Source: Parabacteroides distasonis ATCC 8503 (GTDB lineage Bacteria > Bacteroidota > Bacteroidia > Bacteroidales > Tannerellaceae). From it: a stretch of DNA of 64,000 nucleotides. Positions 54,055-62,757 of this stretch are shown here, piece after piece; within the stretch, counting starts at the first letter, position 1; each line of letters begins with the position of its first letter. The DNA is taken from assembly GCF_000012845.1 (NCBI RefSeq), contig NC_009615.1, positions 581,501 through 645,500 on the forward strand. Reading direction: 5' to 3'. Made by a program: the position numbers and the translations under genes. The notes under the pieces are model-generated. The model did not search any database and was not told where the DNA came from. It saw only the letters and a list, made by a program, of their open reading frames with translations.

Positions 54055-56049
54055 ATGAGTAAAAACATTCTATTTGCTTTTCTCTTTTTAATGGGCGCTA
54101 TCCCGTCGATCGCCCAGAAGAATTATCAAGTCCAGTCTCCGAACCGGGATATAAAGGTGGAGGTTACGGTAGCCGATAAAGTCACTTTCGCTATCGTACA
54201 GGATCATTCGGAGGTGATGAATTCTGCCGTATCTATGACTTTACAAGGAGGTGAGGTACTTGGCGCTAACCCGAAAGTCTTGAAAGTGACGAAGACCTCG
54301 GTAGACAAGGAAATACCCTCTCCGTTCTATAAGAAGGACGTAGTAAAGGATATCTATAATGAGATGCAAATCTCGTTCCGGGGAGATTACGGATTGGTGT
54401 TCAGGGTTTATAACGATGGAGTCGCTTACCGTTTCACGACGAAAAGAAAGGAACCGATCGTTATCGCCGACGAGGAGGCCGTCTATAACTTCCCCTCGGA
54501 TTATAAGACATTCACCGCTTACGTGAATAGTACGAAGCCGACGTTCGAGGAGCAATTCTTCAACTCCTTCGAGCAGCCCTACGTAAACGAGACGATCTCT
54601 AGCCTAAATGATAAACGCCTGAAGATCCTGCCTCTTTTGGTGGATCTGGGAGACGGTCGCAAGGTCTGTATCACGGAAGCCGATCTAGAGGATTTCCCCG
54701 GGATGTTCTTGAATAACGAGACGGGAAAACCTTCCTTGAAAGCGGTTCATGCGCCTTATCCGAAAGTGAAGGAGCAAGGTGGCCATAATCAGTTACAGAT
54801 GTTGGTGAAAGAGCGTGAGAACTATATCGCCAAAACATCCGGAACCCGTTCTTTCCCTTGGCGTGCGTTTATAATCTCCCGGAATGATAAGGAGTTGGCC
54901 GATTGCGATATGGTCTACCGTCTGGCTTCTCCCTCCCGGGTAAACGATATCTCTTGGATCAAGCCGGGTAAGGTGGCTTGGGATTGGTGGAACGACTGGA
55001 ATCTATACGGTGTGGATTTCCGTGCCGGAATCAATAATCCCACCTATAAATATTATATCGACTTCGCCGCCGAGCATGGCATCGAGTACGTAATCTTGGA
55101 TGAGGGCTGGGCCGTGAACCTGCAAGCGGACATGATGCAAGTAATACCGGAGATCGATCTTCAAGAATTGGTGGATTACGGTAAGTCCAAGAATGTCGGA
55201 ATTATCCTTTGGGCGGGTTATTGGGCTTTCGCCCGTGATATGGAGAATGTCGTGAAGCATTATTCGGATATGGGCGTGAAAGGCTTCAAGGTGGATTTCT
55301 TGGATCGTGACGATCAGGAAATGGTGAACTTTGTTTATAAAGCCTCCGAGGTATGCGCTAAATATAAGATGCTAGTGGATTTCCATGGCGTATTCAAGCC
55401 GACAGGTCTTCAACGGACCTATCCGAACGTGTTGAACTATGAGGGTGTGAATGGTTTGGAGCAAATGAAGTGGTCTTCCGAGAAGGAGTTCGATATGGTG
55501 ACGTATGATGTCACGATCCCATTTATCCGTATGATCGCCGGCCCGATGGATTATACGCAAGGTGCTATGCGTAACGCCGCCAGAGGTAATCATCGGTCGG
55601 TAAACTCGGAGCCGATGAGCCAAGGAACCCGTTGCCGCCAGTTGGCTACTTACGTGATCTTCGAGTCTCCTTTCAATATGCTGTGCGATGCCCCGTCTAA
55701 TTATAGGAGGGAAAAGGAATGTACGGAGTTTATCTCTAACATTCCGACCATCTGGGATGAGACGGTCTCATTGGCTGGAAAGGTCTCCGAGTATGTAGCG
55801 ATCGCCCGCCGTCATGGTAATGATTGGTATATCGGGGCGTTGACCAACTGGACGCCGAGGGAGCTGGATTTAGACCTGTCTTTCTTGGGCGAAGGTGATT
55901 ATACTTTGGAATTATTCAAGGATGGCATAAATGCCGATCGTGCCGCCCGTGATTATAAGAAAGAGGTAATCCCAGTCCCAACAGATCGCAAATTAAAGAT
56001 CCATATGGCTCCCGGTGGAGGCTATGCGGCTCGTATCCAGAAACGATAA
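54055..56049 (+). CDS. Glycoside hydrolase family 97, predicted retaining (alpha-galactosidase-like)
   Basis: A 664-residue exported GH97 enzyme: signal peptide (to about residue 20, AIPSIAQ), N-terminal beta-sandwich (about 25-290), catalytic (beta/alpha)8 barrel (about 295-565, with WDWWNDWNLYGVDF, GIEYVILDEGW) and C-terminal beta domain. GH97 has inverting alpha-glucosidases (SusB type) and retaining alpha-galactosidases. The segment FKVDFLDRDDQ places an Asp at 414, the position of the nucleophile in the retaining group, so I predict a retaining alpha-galactosidase-like activity. Probably periplasmic. Divergent from the SGNH esterase. Confidence 0.9.
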   Translation: MSKNILFAFLFLMGAIPSIAQKNYQVQSPNRDIKVEVTVADKVTFAIVQDHSEVMNSAVSMTLQGGEVLGANPKVLKVTKTSVDKEIPSPFYKKDVVKDIYNEMQISFRGDYGLVFRVYNDGVAYRFTTKRKEPIVIADEEAVYNFPSDYKTFTAYVNSTKPTFEEQFFNSFEQPYVNETISSLNDKRLKILPLLVDLGDGRKVCITEADLEDFPGMFLNNETGKPSLKAVHAPYPKVKEQGGHNQLQMLVKERENYIAKTSGTRSFPWRAFIISRNDKELADCDMVYRLASPSRVNDISWIKPGKVAWDWWNDWNLYGVDFRAGINNPTYKYYIDFAAEHGIEYVILDEGWAVNLQADMMQVIPEIDLQELVDYGKSKNVGIILWAGYWAFARDMENVVKHYSDMGVKGFKVDFLDRDDQEMVNFVYKASEVCAKYKMLVDFHGVFKPTGLQRTYPNVLNYEGVNGLEQMKWSSEKEFDMVTYDVTIPFIRMIAGPMDYTQGAMRNAARGNHRSVNSEPMSQGTRCRQLATYVIFESPFNMLCDAPSNYRREKECTEFISNIPTIWDETVSLAGKVSEYVAIARRHGNDWYIGALTNWTPRELDLDLSFLGEGDYTLELFKDGINADRAARDYKKEVIPVPTDRKLKIHMAPGGGYAARIQKR

Positions 56050-56056
56050 TTCTTTT

Positions 56057-56124
56057 TTCGTCTAAAGCGATCCTGCCTTTCGTCGAATAAACGCTTGCGT
56101 TCATAGGCGCAGGCGTTAGATTCG
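56057..56124. repeat. Array E: degenerate 22-bp units between GH97 and lytS-type genes
   Basis: TTCGTC opens units at 56057 and 56079, 22 bp apart. The following stretch to 56124 resembles the reverse complement of unit 2 (CGAAT, AACGC and TGCG blocks in the same order) with a 1-base offset. Weaker than the other arrays but with the same direct-then-inverted layout. A possible promoter overlaps it (TTG 56095-56097, 19 bp, TAGATTCG 56117-56124). Confidence 0.55.
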
Positions 56125-56148
56125 TTTACTTTTATAAAAAACGGTATT

Positions 56149-57171
56149 ATGAAACTCACGAGGCAAGATTATATATTGGCGGGAGGACAGGCTTTATTGT
56201 GGATCACTTTATGGCTGATTCCTCCTGCGATCGATTTTTTCATACGCTTTAATCCGAGCTCGGCTTTCGAGGTGTGGAAGATTAATACGGGGTTCATTAC
56301 TCCGTTGGCTATTGTTTTCACCGCTAATTTCTATGTATTGGTTCCCTATTTGCTTTATCGGGATCGGAAGATGCTCTTTGGTTTGATGAATTTGCTATTG
56401 ATCACGGGGGCTAACCTATGGATATTTTCTCCTAAGGCGGATTTCCCGGACGAATGGCGTTCGGGAATGTATATGGTCGCTTTCGGAGCGTTCTTCTTAC
56501 ATTTGCTAGTGATTGGATGTGCCGTGGGGTTCCGTTATATCGTACGCTGGGGCGATATGCAGATGCGTTTGAAAGAGGAGCGGCAGAAAAACGCCGAGGC
56601 GGAATTGGCTTGGCTGAAGAACCAGTTGAATCCGCATTTTCTCTTTAATACCTTGAATAATATATCCAGCTTGGTCCAGATAGACCAAGATACGGCGCAA
56701 GAACGTATCGGGCAATTGAGCGATTTGCTGCGGTATACGCTCTATGAGTCGAACCATGAGCTGGTACCGGTGGAAGGCGAGATCGAGTTCATGAATAATT
56801 ACATCGAGCTGATGAGATTGCGCTGCAATGAGTTGGCTACCGTGGAAGTGGATTTGCAAGTTCCGCCTAAACCGATGAGGATCGTGCCGCTTTTGTTCAT
56901 CTCTTTAATAGAGAACGCATTCAAGCATGGCGTGAATAGCCGTAAGTCGTCGTTCGTACGTATTCGTTTCAAGGCGGAAGGAGATGACCTTGTTTTTACC
57001 TGCGAGAATAGCGACCATCCGAAACCGGATGTGAACCGTAGCGGATCGGGGATCGGGTTGGAAAACCTGAGGCGTAGGCTGGATCTGGCTTATCCCGGTC
57101 GTTACCGATATGATCAGGAGCTCCGGGAAAATAGTTACTTTGTTCAAATAACACTTCGAGACTGCTTATGA
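56149..57171 (+). CDS. LytS/YehU-type sensor histidine kinase
   Basis: A 340-residue membrane kinase. About four membrane helices (about 12-35, 45-70, 78-95, 108-130), a short coiled linker, then His_kinase (PF06580) with phospho-acceptor His163 in NQLNPHFLFNTLN, and HATPase_c with SLIENAFKHG and a GSGIGLENLRRRL lid. No separate sensor domain, so the signal is read in or at the membrane. Overlaps the response regulator gene by 4 bp (ATGA), indicating translational coupling. Confidence 0.94.
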   Translation: MKLTRQDYILAGGQALLWITLWLIPPAIDFFIRFNPSSAFEVWKINTGFITPLAIVFTANFYVLVPYLLYRDRKMLFGLMNLLLITGANLWIFSPKADFPDEWRSGMYMVAFGAFFLHLLVIGCAVGFRYIVRWGDMQMRLKEERQKNAEAELAWLKNQLNPHFLFNTLNNISSLVQIDQDTAQERIGQLSDLLRYTLYESNHELVPVEGEIEFMNNYIELMRLRCNELATVEVDLQVPPKPMRIVPLLFISLIENAFKHGVNSRKSSFVRIRFKAEGDDLVFTCENSDHPKPDVNRSGSGIGLENLRRRLDLAYPGRYRYDQELRENSYFVQITLRDCL

Positions 57172-57878
57172 AAACACTGACTTGCATGATCGTAGACGAT
57201 GAGCCCTTGGCGGTGAAGATGCTGGAGGACTTCGTAAGCCGTACGCCTTATCTGAGGCTGGCGGCTTCCTTCAATGATCCGGTACTGGCACTCTCCACGT
57301 TGCGTGAGTCTTCGGTGGACGTGCTTTTCTTGGATATTCAGATGCCGGATCTGGACGGGCTGAACCTCTCCCGCATGGTGCCCCCCGGTACGAGGGTGAT
57401 CTTCACGACCGCCTTTAAGGAGTATGCCTTTGATAGCTATGAGGTGAATGCCCTCGATTTCCTGCTGAAGCCCATCCGATACCATAAGTTTCTCGGAGCT
57501 GCGGAGAAGGCCCGCCAATGGTTTGAGATGAGTAGCGTGAAGGAGGAGAGAGGCAGCCTTTTCGTGCGGGTGGATAGCCAGTTGCGGCAGGTGGAAATCT
57601 CCCGGATATTATACGTGACGGGTTTGAAGGATTACGTGATGATCTATCTGGAAGGGGAGGCCCGTCCGCTTATCACCCACGTGACGATGAAGGCCATGGA
57701 AGAGATGCTGTCTACCGGTCGCTTTATGCGGGTACATCGTTCTTATATCGTGGCGTTGGATAAGATCCGTTCCGTTGATCGGAATAATTGCGTTTATATC
57801 GGAAAGGAGATCATCCACGTGACGGATGCCTACAAAGAGGCGTTCAACGCTTATCTGAAAGCTGCTCAACCTTCTTGA
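57168..57878 (+). CDS. LytTR-family response regulator
   Basis: A 236-residue regulator. Receiver domain (about 1-120) with acidic pair Asp10-Asp11, phospho-acceptor Asp56 in FLDIQMPDLDG and Lys in DFLLKPI; LytTR DNA-binding domain (about 135-230) with RFMRVHRSYIVALDKI. Pair of the kinase encoded immediately upstream. Targets unknown; the GH97 gene upstream and the NlpC/P60 gene downstream are candidates by location only. Confidence 0.95.
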   Translation: MKTLTCMIVDDEPLAVKMLEDFVSRTPYLRLAASFNDPVLALSTLRESSVDVLFLDIQMPDLDGLNLSRMVPPGTRVIFTTAFKEYAFDSYEVNALDFLLKPIRYHKFLGAAEKARQWFEMSSVKEERGSLFVRVDSQLRQVEISRILYVTGLKDYVMIYLEGEARPLITHVTMKAMEEMLSTGRFMRVHRSYIVALDKIRSVDRNNCVYIGKEIIHVTDAYKEAFNAYLKAAQPS

Positions 57879-57881
57879 ACT

Positions 57882-57973
57882 TGGATGCCCATTCAAAGCT
57901 CCTTACGATGGGCATTCTAACGACCTTACAATGCCCATTGTAGGAACCTTATAATGGGCATTCTAAACTTTAT
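57882..57973. repeat. Array D: four 23-bp tandem units with alternating ATGCCCAT/ATGGGCAT
   Basis: Units start at 57882, 57905, 57928 and 57951, exactly 23 bp apart. Cores alternate ATGCCCATT, ATGGGCATT, ATGCCCATT, ATGGGCATT, that is, orientation flips every unit; spacers share CCTTA. Begins 4 bp after the response regulator stop, before the NlpC/P60 gene. Confidence 0.9.
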
Positions 57974-58007
57974 GTGTATATTCGTGCCTTAATTAAGAGA
58001 AAACGAT

Positions 58008-58547
58008 ATGAAGAATAGCATTCCTTTAGGGTTTATCCGGATCTTTATCCTGCTTATATGTCTGACCTCGTGCGGTAGCAAAAAACAACAAAAAGTAGCT
58101 TTGCCCGCCGATTTCAAGGGACCGAAGGAGTTGGCTCGCTTATATGGGGTACGTATCACACCGGAAGATAATATATTCTTGTACAACGAGGGGGCCCGTT
58201 GGTTGGGTGTACGTCATAAATTGGGAGGGAGCACGAAGCGGGGCGTGGATTGCTCCGGTTTCGTATCGATCGTTTATCGGGAGGTATACGGAAAACAGCT
58301 GGCTCGTTCCTCGGCGGATATGCTGAAGTATAATTGCAAGAAAGTGAGTCGTGCCAAATTGCAGGAAGGAGATCTGGTATTTTTTAAGACGGGTCGTGGC
58401 GGGAAACGTGGCGTTCCGAATCACGTGGGGATTTACTTGAAAAATGGGCGCTTCATCCATACCAGTACTTCCAGTGGCGTGATGGTAAGTAGCCTTAGCG
58501 AACCTTATTATACAAGAACTTGGTTAACGGGTGGTAGGGTAAAATAA
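58008..58547 (+). CDS. NlpC/P60 (C40) peptidoglycan peptidase lipoprotein
   Basis: A 179-residue lipoprotein. Signal peptide with lipobox LTSC (Cys22), then the NlpC/P60 domain (about 60-175) with catalytic Cys82 in GVDCSGFVS, His139 in PNHVGIYL and His151 in RFIHTSTS. Expected to cut D-Glu/meso-DAP-type bonds in stem peptides. Full-length for a minimal C40 enzyme, no SH3 domain. Follows array D on the same strand as the LytTR pair. Confidence 0.92.
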   Translation: MKNSIPLGFIRIFILLICLTSCGSKKQQKVALPADFKGPKELARLYGVRITPEDNIFLYNEGARWLGVRHKLGGSTKRGVDCSGFVSIVYREVYGKQLARSSADMLKYNCKKVSRAKLQEGDLVFFKTGRGGKRGVPNHVGIYLKNGRFIHTSTSSGVMVSSLSEPYYTRTWLTGGRVK

Positions 58548-58594
58548 AATTACTAAATTCGCGTCTTAGAAAAACTATTAAACATAAATAGAAT

Positions 58595-59869
58595 ATGTTG
58601 ACAATCAAATTAATCACTGAAAACACGGATGCCGTAATCCGTGGACTGGAAAAGAAACATTTTAAGGGTGCGAAAGAAAGCATCGATAAAGTGTTGGAAT
58701 TGAATGATAAAAGACGTATCGCACAAAATCAATTAGATAAGAACCTAGCGGAGGTAAACGCAACCTCGAAGTCGATCGGACAATTAATGAAAGAGGGCAA
58801 GAAGGAAGAGGCGGAGGCCGCTAAGAAACATGTTTCCGAGATCAAGGAGGTGAGCAAGGCTTTGCAGGTTGAGATGGATCAGGCTGCCGAGGAGCTGCAG
58901 AACTTACTTTATACGATCCCGAACGTACCTTATGATGAGGTACCCGAGGGTATCTCTGCGGAGGACAATGTGGTAGAGAAAATGGGAGGTATGGAAACGG
59001 AACTTCCGAAGAACGCTCTTCCGCACTGGGAATTGGCGAAGAAATATGATTTGATTGATTTCGATCTGGGTGTTAAGATCACGGGAGCAGGTTTCCCGGT
59101 CTATAAAGGACAGGGCGCTCGTTTGCAACGTGCGTTGATCAACTTCTTCTTGGATGAGGCCCGTGACGCCGGTTACTTGGAGATCATGCCGCCTACGGTG
59201 GTGAACTCGGCTTCCGGTTATGGTACGGGACAGCTTCCAGATAAGGAGGGACAGATGTATCATTGCGAGGTAGACGACCTCTATTTGATCCCGACAGCGG
59301 AGGTGCCCGTGACAAATATTTACCGGGATGTCATTCTGGATGAGAAGCAGTTACCGATCAAGAATTGCGCTTATACACAATGCTTCCGTCGTGAGGCCGG
59401 ATCTTATGGCAAGGATGTACGTGGTTTGAATCGTTTGCACGAATTTTCTAAGGTGGAGTTGGTTCGGATCGATAAACCGGAGCACTCTAAGCAATCTCAC
59501 CAAGAGATGTTGAATCATGTGGAGGGATTACTTCAGAAGTTGGAGTTGCCGTATCGCATCCTTCGTCTTTGTGGGGGTGATATGAGTTTCACGGCTGCCC
59601 TTTGCTTTGACTTCGAGGTGTATTCCGAGGCACAACAACGCTGGTTGGAAGTTAGCTCCGTGTCCAACTTCGATACGTATCAAGCCAACCGCTTGAAATG
59701 CCGCTATCGTGACGAGAATAAGAAAACGCAACTTTGCCATACCTTGAATGGTAGTGCCTTGGCTTTACCTCGCATCGTAGCCGCCTTATTGGAAAACAAC
59801 CAAACCCCCGAGGGCATCCGCATCCCGAAAGCGTTGATCCCTTACACTGGGTTTGATATGATTAAATAA
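58595..59869 (+). CDS. serS: Seryl-tRNA synthetase
   Basis: A 424-residue class II synthetase. N-terminal tRNA-binding coiled coil (about 30-100), then the catalytic core with motif 2 CFRREAGSYGKDVRGLNRLHEFSKVELV and motif 3 LNGSALALPRIVAALLEN. Full family length. Confidence 0.98.
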   Translation: MLTIKLITENTDAVIRGLEKKHFKGAKESIDKVLELNDKRRIAQNQLDKNLAEVNATSKSIGQLMKEGKKEEAEAAKKHVSEIKEVSKALQVEMDQAAEELQNLLYTIPNVPYDEVPEGISAEDNVVEKMGGMETELPKNALPHWELAKKYDLIDFDLGVKITGAGFPVYKGQGARLQRALINFFLDEARDAGYLEIMPPTVVNSASGYGTGQLPDKEGQMYHCEVDDLYLIPTAEVPVTNIYRDVILDEKQLPIKNCAYTQCFRREAGSYGKDVRGLNRLHEFSKVELVRIDKPEHSKQSHQEMLNHVEGLLQKLELPYRILRLCGGDMSFTAALCFDFEVYSEAQQRWLEVSSVSNFDTYQANRLKCRYRDENKKTQLCHTLNGSALALPRIVAALLENNQTPEGIRIPKALIPYTGFDMIK

Positions 59870-59884
59870 GCATCAAATCATTTG

Positions 59885-60142
59885 ATGAACACATCGGTAA
59901 ACGTATTAATGATTAATGCGCAGGGTATTATGCTTTCGGTGTTAGGACGGGATTATTTTCTGTCCTATAATCGTGTTCCATGGTTGAAAGAAGCACGTAT
60001 TAGTAATGTGTTAAATGTTCGGATGGCTGGGCGTAATGCGATAGAATGGCCGGAGTTAGATGTTGATTTGGAGATCGAAAGTTTGAAACATCCAGAACGT
60101 TATCCTCTTATTATGAAACGTTCAACATTGGACTTCGTATAA
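59885..60142 (+). CDS. DUF2442 family protein, orphan
   Basis: An 85-residue DUF2442 protein: IEWPELDVDLEIESL is the typical W-P-x-LD-V-D-L core. Family members usually sit beside a DUF4160 gene as a suspected antitoxin-toxin pair; no DUF4160 gene is next to this one. It begins 15 bp after serS and could be read from the serS transcript, closed by the terminator at 60155. Confidence 0.78.
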   Translation: MNTSVNVLMINAQGIMLSVLGRDYFLSYNRVPWLKEARISNVLNVRMAGRNAIEWPELDVDLEIESLKHPERYPLIMKRSTLDFV

Positions 60143-60154
60143 TCTCTTTTTTAT

Positions 60155-60204
60155 AAAATATCCCAGCATTGTCCTTATTGTGGATATGCTGGGATATTTT
60201 TTTT
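60155..60204 (+). terminator. Strong terminator after serS-DUF2442
   Basis: Perfect 15-bp stem AAAATATCCCAGCAT/ATGCTGGGATATTTT with a 16-nt loop and a T run. It precedes the convergent oxidoreductase stop at 60212 and can serve both strands. Confidence 0.93.
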
Positions 60205-60211
60205 GAATGAA

Positions 60212-62680
60212 TTAGATGAATAAGTTTACGTTTGCGTCTTCCGCACGTTCCAGATAGGTGGCTACGCCTCCTAGGACAACGTTATCCATCAGTTCTTCTT
60301 TTTTGACGCCCATTACGTCCATGCTCATCGTGCAGGCGATCATCTCGATACCATTCTCTACGGCTTGTGCCATAAGGCTTTCCAAGCTGTCGATCCGTTT
60401 CTTCTTCATGATAAGGCGCATCATCCAACTGCCGGCTCCACCCATATTCATTTTAGATAGTTTCAGCTTTTCGCTATTTGCCGGAAGCATCCAGCCAAAC
60501 ATCTTGCCGAAGATATCTTTAGATACGGCAGGTTTTTCCCGTTTCTTAATCACGTTAAGTCCCCAGAAAGTAAAGAACATAGTCACCTTCTTTCCGGTGG
60601 AGGCAGCCCCGTTCGCTATGACGAATGAGGCCAACGCCTTATCGAGGTCATCGCTGAAAACGATCAATGTCTTGTTGTCGGCACTATTACCACCTGTCGC
60701 TATTTTGCATTCAGCTTTTTTTTTTCGTACCGTGGCGGCGATCGTGCCTCCCTTATTTTCCAGAGAGACTAACTCTGCCCCGGTTATCTTGCACCATGAA
60801 GAGACATCTTTTCCGAAAGCCTGATCTGTTGCGGTGATTTCCAATGACTCATTTTCCCGCAAGTTCTCATAGTTCTTTTTCAACTGCATGATCGGTCCCG
60901 GACACATTAATCCGCAAGCGTCTACCTTAATCGCCGTAGCTGCCGGAGTCGATTTGCAAGAGCTACTTTTACCAGATGCCTTATCAGAAACAGCTTCGGA
61001 CGAACAAGGTGCGCAGGCCGGCTCATTCTTGATCTTTGCTGTCGCTACACTCCAAGTCTTGTAACCACCGGATAGGTTCCGGACATTCGTGAAGCCATTT
61101 TGAGTCAGGATGCGATAAGCCAAATAGCCCCTTAATCCAACGGCGCAAGTCACTACGATCGGTTTATCCTTGGGCAGTTCCGCCAAATGTTCTCTTAACT
61201 CATCAACCGGGATATTGATGAAGCCGGGGATTGTCCCTAAGCTGTACTCGTCACGGGTACGGACATCGATACGTACGGTATCTGGCGATAAGTTCTGGAT
61301 TTCTCTCCACTGGATCGCTTTCGCTTTTCCCGTAAGCAGGTTCTCCGCTACGAAACCGGCCATATTTACAGGATCTTTAGCGGCTGAATAAGGAGGAGCA
61401 TACGCATGTTCTAACTCAGTCAGGTCATAGACCGTACCTTTCCGCTGGATCACTTGCGCTAACATCTCGATCCGTTTGTCTACGCCTCCGAAACCTACGA
61501 CTTGCGCCCCTAACAGTCGTCCGTCTTCCGGTGCGAACAATATCTTGATCGATAAAGGCACGGCTCCCGGGTAATATCCCGCATGCGAGGCTCCATGCGT
61601 ATAGGAGGATTGATAAGCGATTCCTTCCCGTTTCAACAGCTTAGCGTTAGCTCCCGCCGTGGCGACCGTCAAGTCGAATACCTTGGCGATAGAGGTTCCC
61701 ATCGTCCCGTCATAAGTTTCCTTATTGCCGGATACGATATTATCGGCTACGATACGTCCTTGCTTATTCGCCGGACCCGCCAATGGGATCAAGGCTGGTT
61801 TGCCTGTCACGAGGTGGCGTACTTCCACGGCATCTCCCAACGCATAAATATCCGGGTTCGAGGTCTGCATATATTCATTGACAGCGATACCGCCGAGTGC
61901 TCCGATCGTAAGTCCCGCTTCTTTGGCCAATCGGGTTTCCGGACGGACACCGATACTCAATAAAACCATATCCGCCGGGATCTGCTTCCCACTTTTCAAA
62001 TGAACGGTCACGCCTCCGGAAGTCTCCTCGAAACGAGATACGCCATCTTCCAGCATCAAGCCTACCTGCTTGCCGATCAATTGCTGATGTACGATAGCGG
62101 CCATGGAATAGTCGAGGGGTGCCATCACTTGGTTAGCCATTTCCACGACAGTGACGTGGATACCCAGCTCATGCAAATTCTCCGCCATCTCCAAGCCGAT
62201 GAAACCACCCCCTACAACAACGGCGGTACGGGGCTTTTCTGTGTTCACGTAATTCTTGATCGTGTCCGTATCCGGCACGTTACGTAACGTGAATATCTTT
62301 TTACTCTCGATTCCTTCGATGCGTGGACGCAAAGGCTCCGCACCGGGAGAGAGCACTAGTTTATCGTAAGTCTCCGTGTAGGTTTCTCCTGTGCCGAGTT
62401 TCTTTACCTCCACTTGCTTGGATTCGGGAAGGATTCGGGTCACTTCCTGCTCCGTACGTATATCGATGCGGAATCGATCCGTGAAGCCTTTCACGGTTTG
62501 TACGAATAATTTATTCCGGTCGTTGATCGTGTCTCCTATATAATAAGGTAATCCACAGTTTGCGTAAGAAACATATTTTCCACGTTCGAAAAGGATGATT
62601 TCCGCTTTCTCGTCCATTCTACGCAGCCGGGCTGCTACGGTAGCTCCACCGGCTACACCTCCAATAATCAAATACTTCAT
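60212..62680 (-). CDS. CoA-disulfide reductase-type oxidoreductase fused to rhodanese, TusA and DsrE domains
   Basis: An 822-residue four-part sulfur-transfer protein. (1) FAD/NAD(P)H disulfide reductase (1-445): GGVAGGATVAARLRR, active Cys42 in YANCGLPYYIG, second Rossmann VVVGGGFIGLEMAE, dimerisation domain to about 445. (2) Rhodanese (about 455-545) with Cys510 in CAVGLRG. (3) Linker rich in Cys/Ser/Lys (550-580), then TusA (582-650) with Cys587 and Cys591 (CGLMCPGP). (4) DsrE/F/H-like domain (about 667-822). The parts suggest reduction of CoA per/disulfides or polysulfide and hand-over of sulfur along Cys510, Cys591 and the DsrE part. The coding strand has an A10 run (60716-60725) between TusA and DsrE. 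Follows marR. Confidence 0.93.
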   Translation of the reverse strand: MKYLIIGGVAGGATVAARLRRMDEKAEIILFERGKYVSYANCGLPYYIGDTINDRNKLFVQTVKGFTDRFRIDIRTEQEVTRILPESKQVEVKKLGTGETYTETYDKLVLSPGAEPLRPRIEGIESKKIFTLRNVPDTDTIKNYVNTEKPRTAVVVGGGFIGLEMAENLHELGIHVTVVEMANQVMAPLDYSMAAIVHQQLIGKQVGLMLEDGVSRFEETSGGVTVHLKSGKQIPADMVLLSIGVRPETRLAKEAGLTIGALGGIAVNEYMQTSNPDIYALGDAVEVRHLVTGKPALIPLAGPANKQGRIVADNIVSGNKETYDGTMGTSIAKVFDLTVATAGANAKLLKREGIAYQSSYTHGASHAGYYPGAVPLSIKILFAPEDGRLLGAQVVGFGGVDKRIEMLAQVIQRKGTVYDLTELEHAYAPPYSAAKDPVNMAGFVAENLLTGKAKAIQWREIQNLSPDTVRIDVRTRDEYSLGTIPGFINIPVDELREHLAELPKDKPIVVTCAVGLRGYLAYRILTQNGFTNVRNLSGGYKTWSVATAKIKNEPACAPCSSEAVSDKASGKSSSCKSTPAATAIKVDACGLMCPGPIMQLKKNYENLRENESLEITATDQAFGKDVSSWCKITGAELVSLENKGGTIAATVRKKKAECKIATGGNSADNKTLIVFSDDLDKALASFVIANGAASTGKKVTMFFTFWGLNVIKKREKPAVSKDIFGKMFGWMLPANSEKLKLSKMNMGGAGSWMMRLIMKKKRIDSLESLMAQAVENGIEMIACTMSMDVMGVKKEELMDNVVLGGVATYLERAEDANVNLFI

Positions 62681-62734
62681 ATCTATTTTTATTTAATTTG
62701 TATTATACATATTTGTTAGTAGACAATAATTAGT

Positions 62735-62757
62735 TAAAAAAAGGGATTCATCCCTTT
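62735..62757 (-). terminator. Terminator overlapping the marR stop codon
   Basis: On the minus strand AAAGGGAT-GA-ATCCCTTT followed by a T run; the 8-bp stem includes the TGA stop of marR. It suggests marR can end on its own, with the oxidoreductase having its own start or read-through. Confidence 0.7.
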
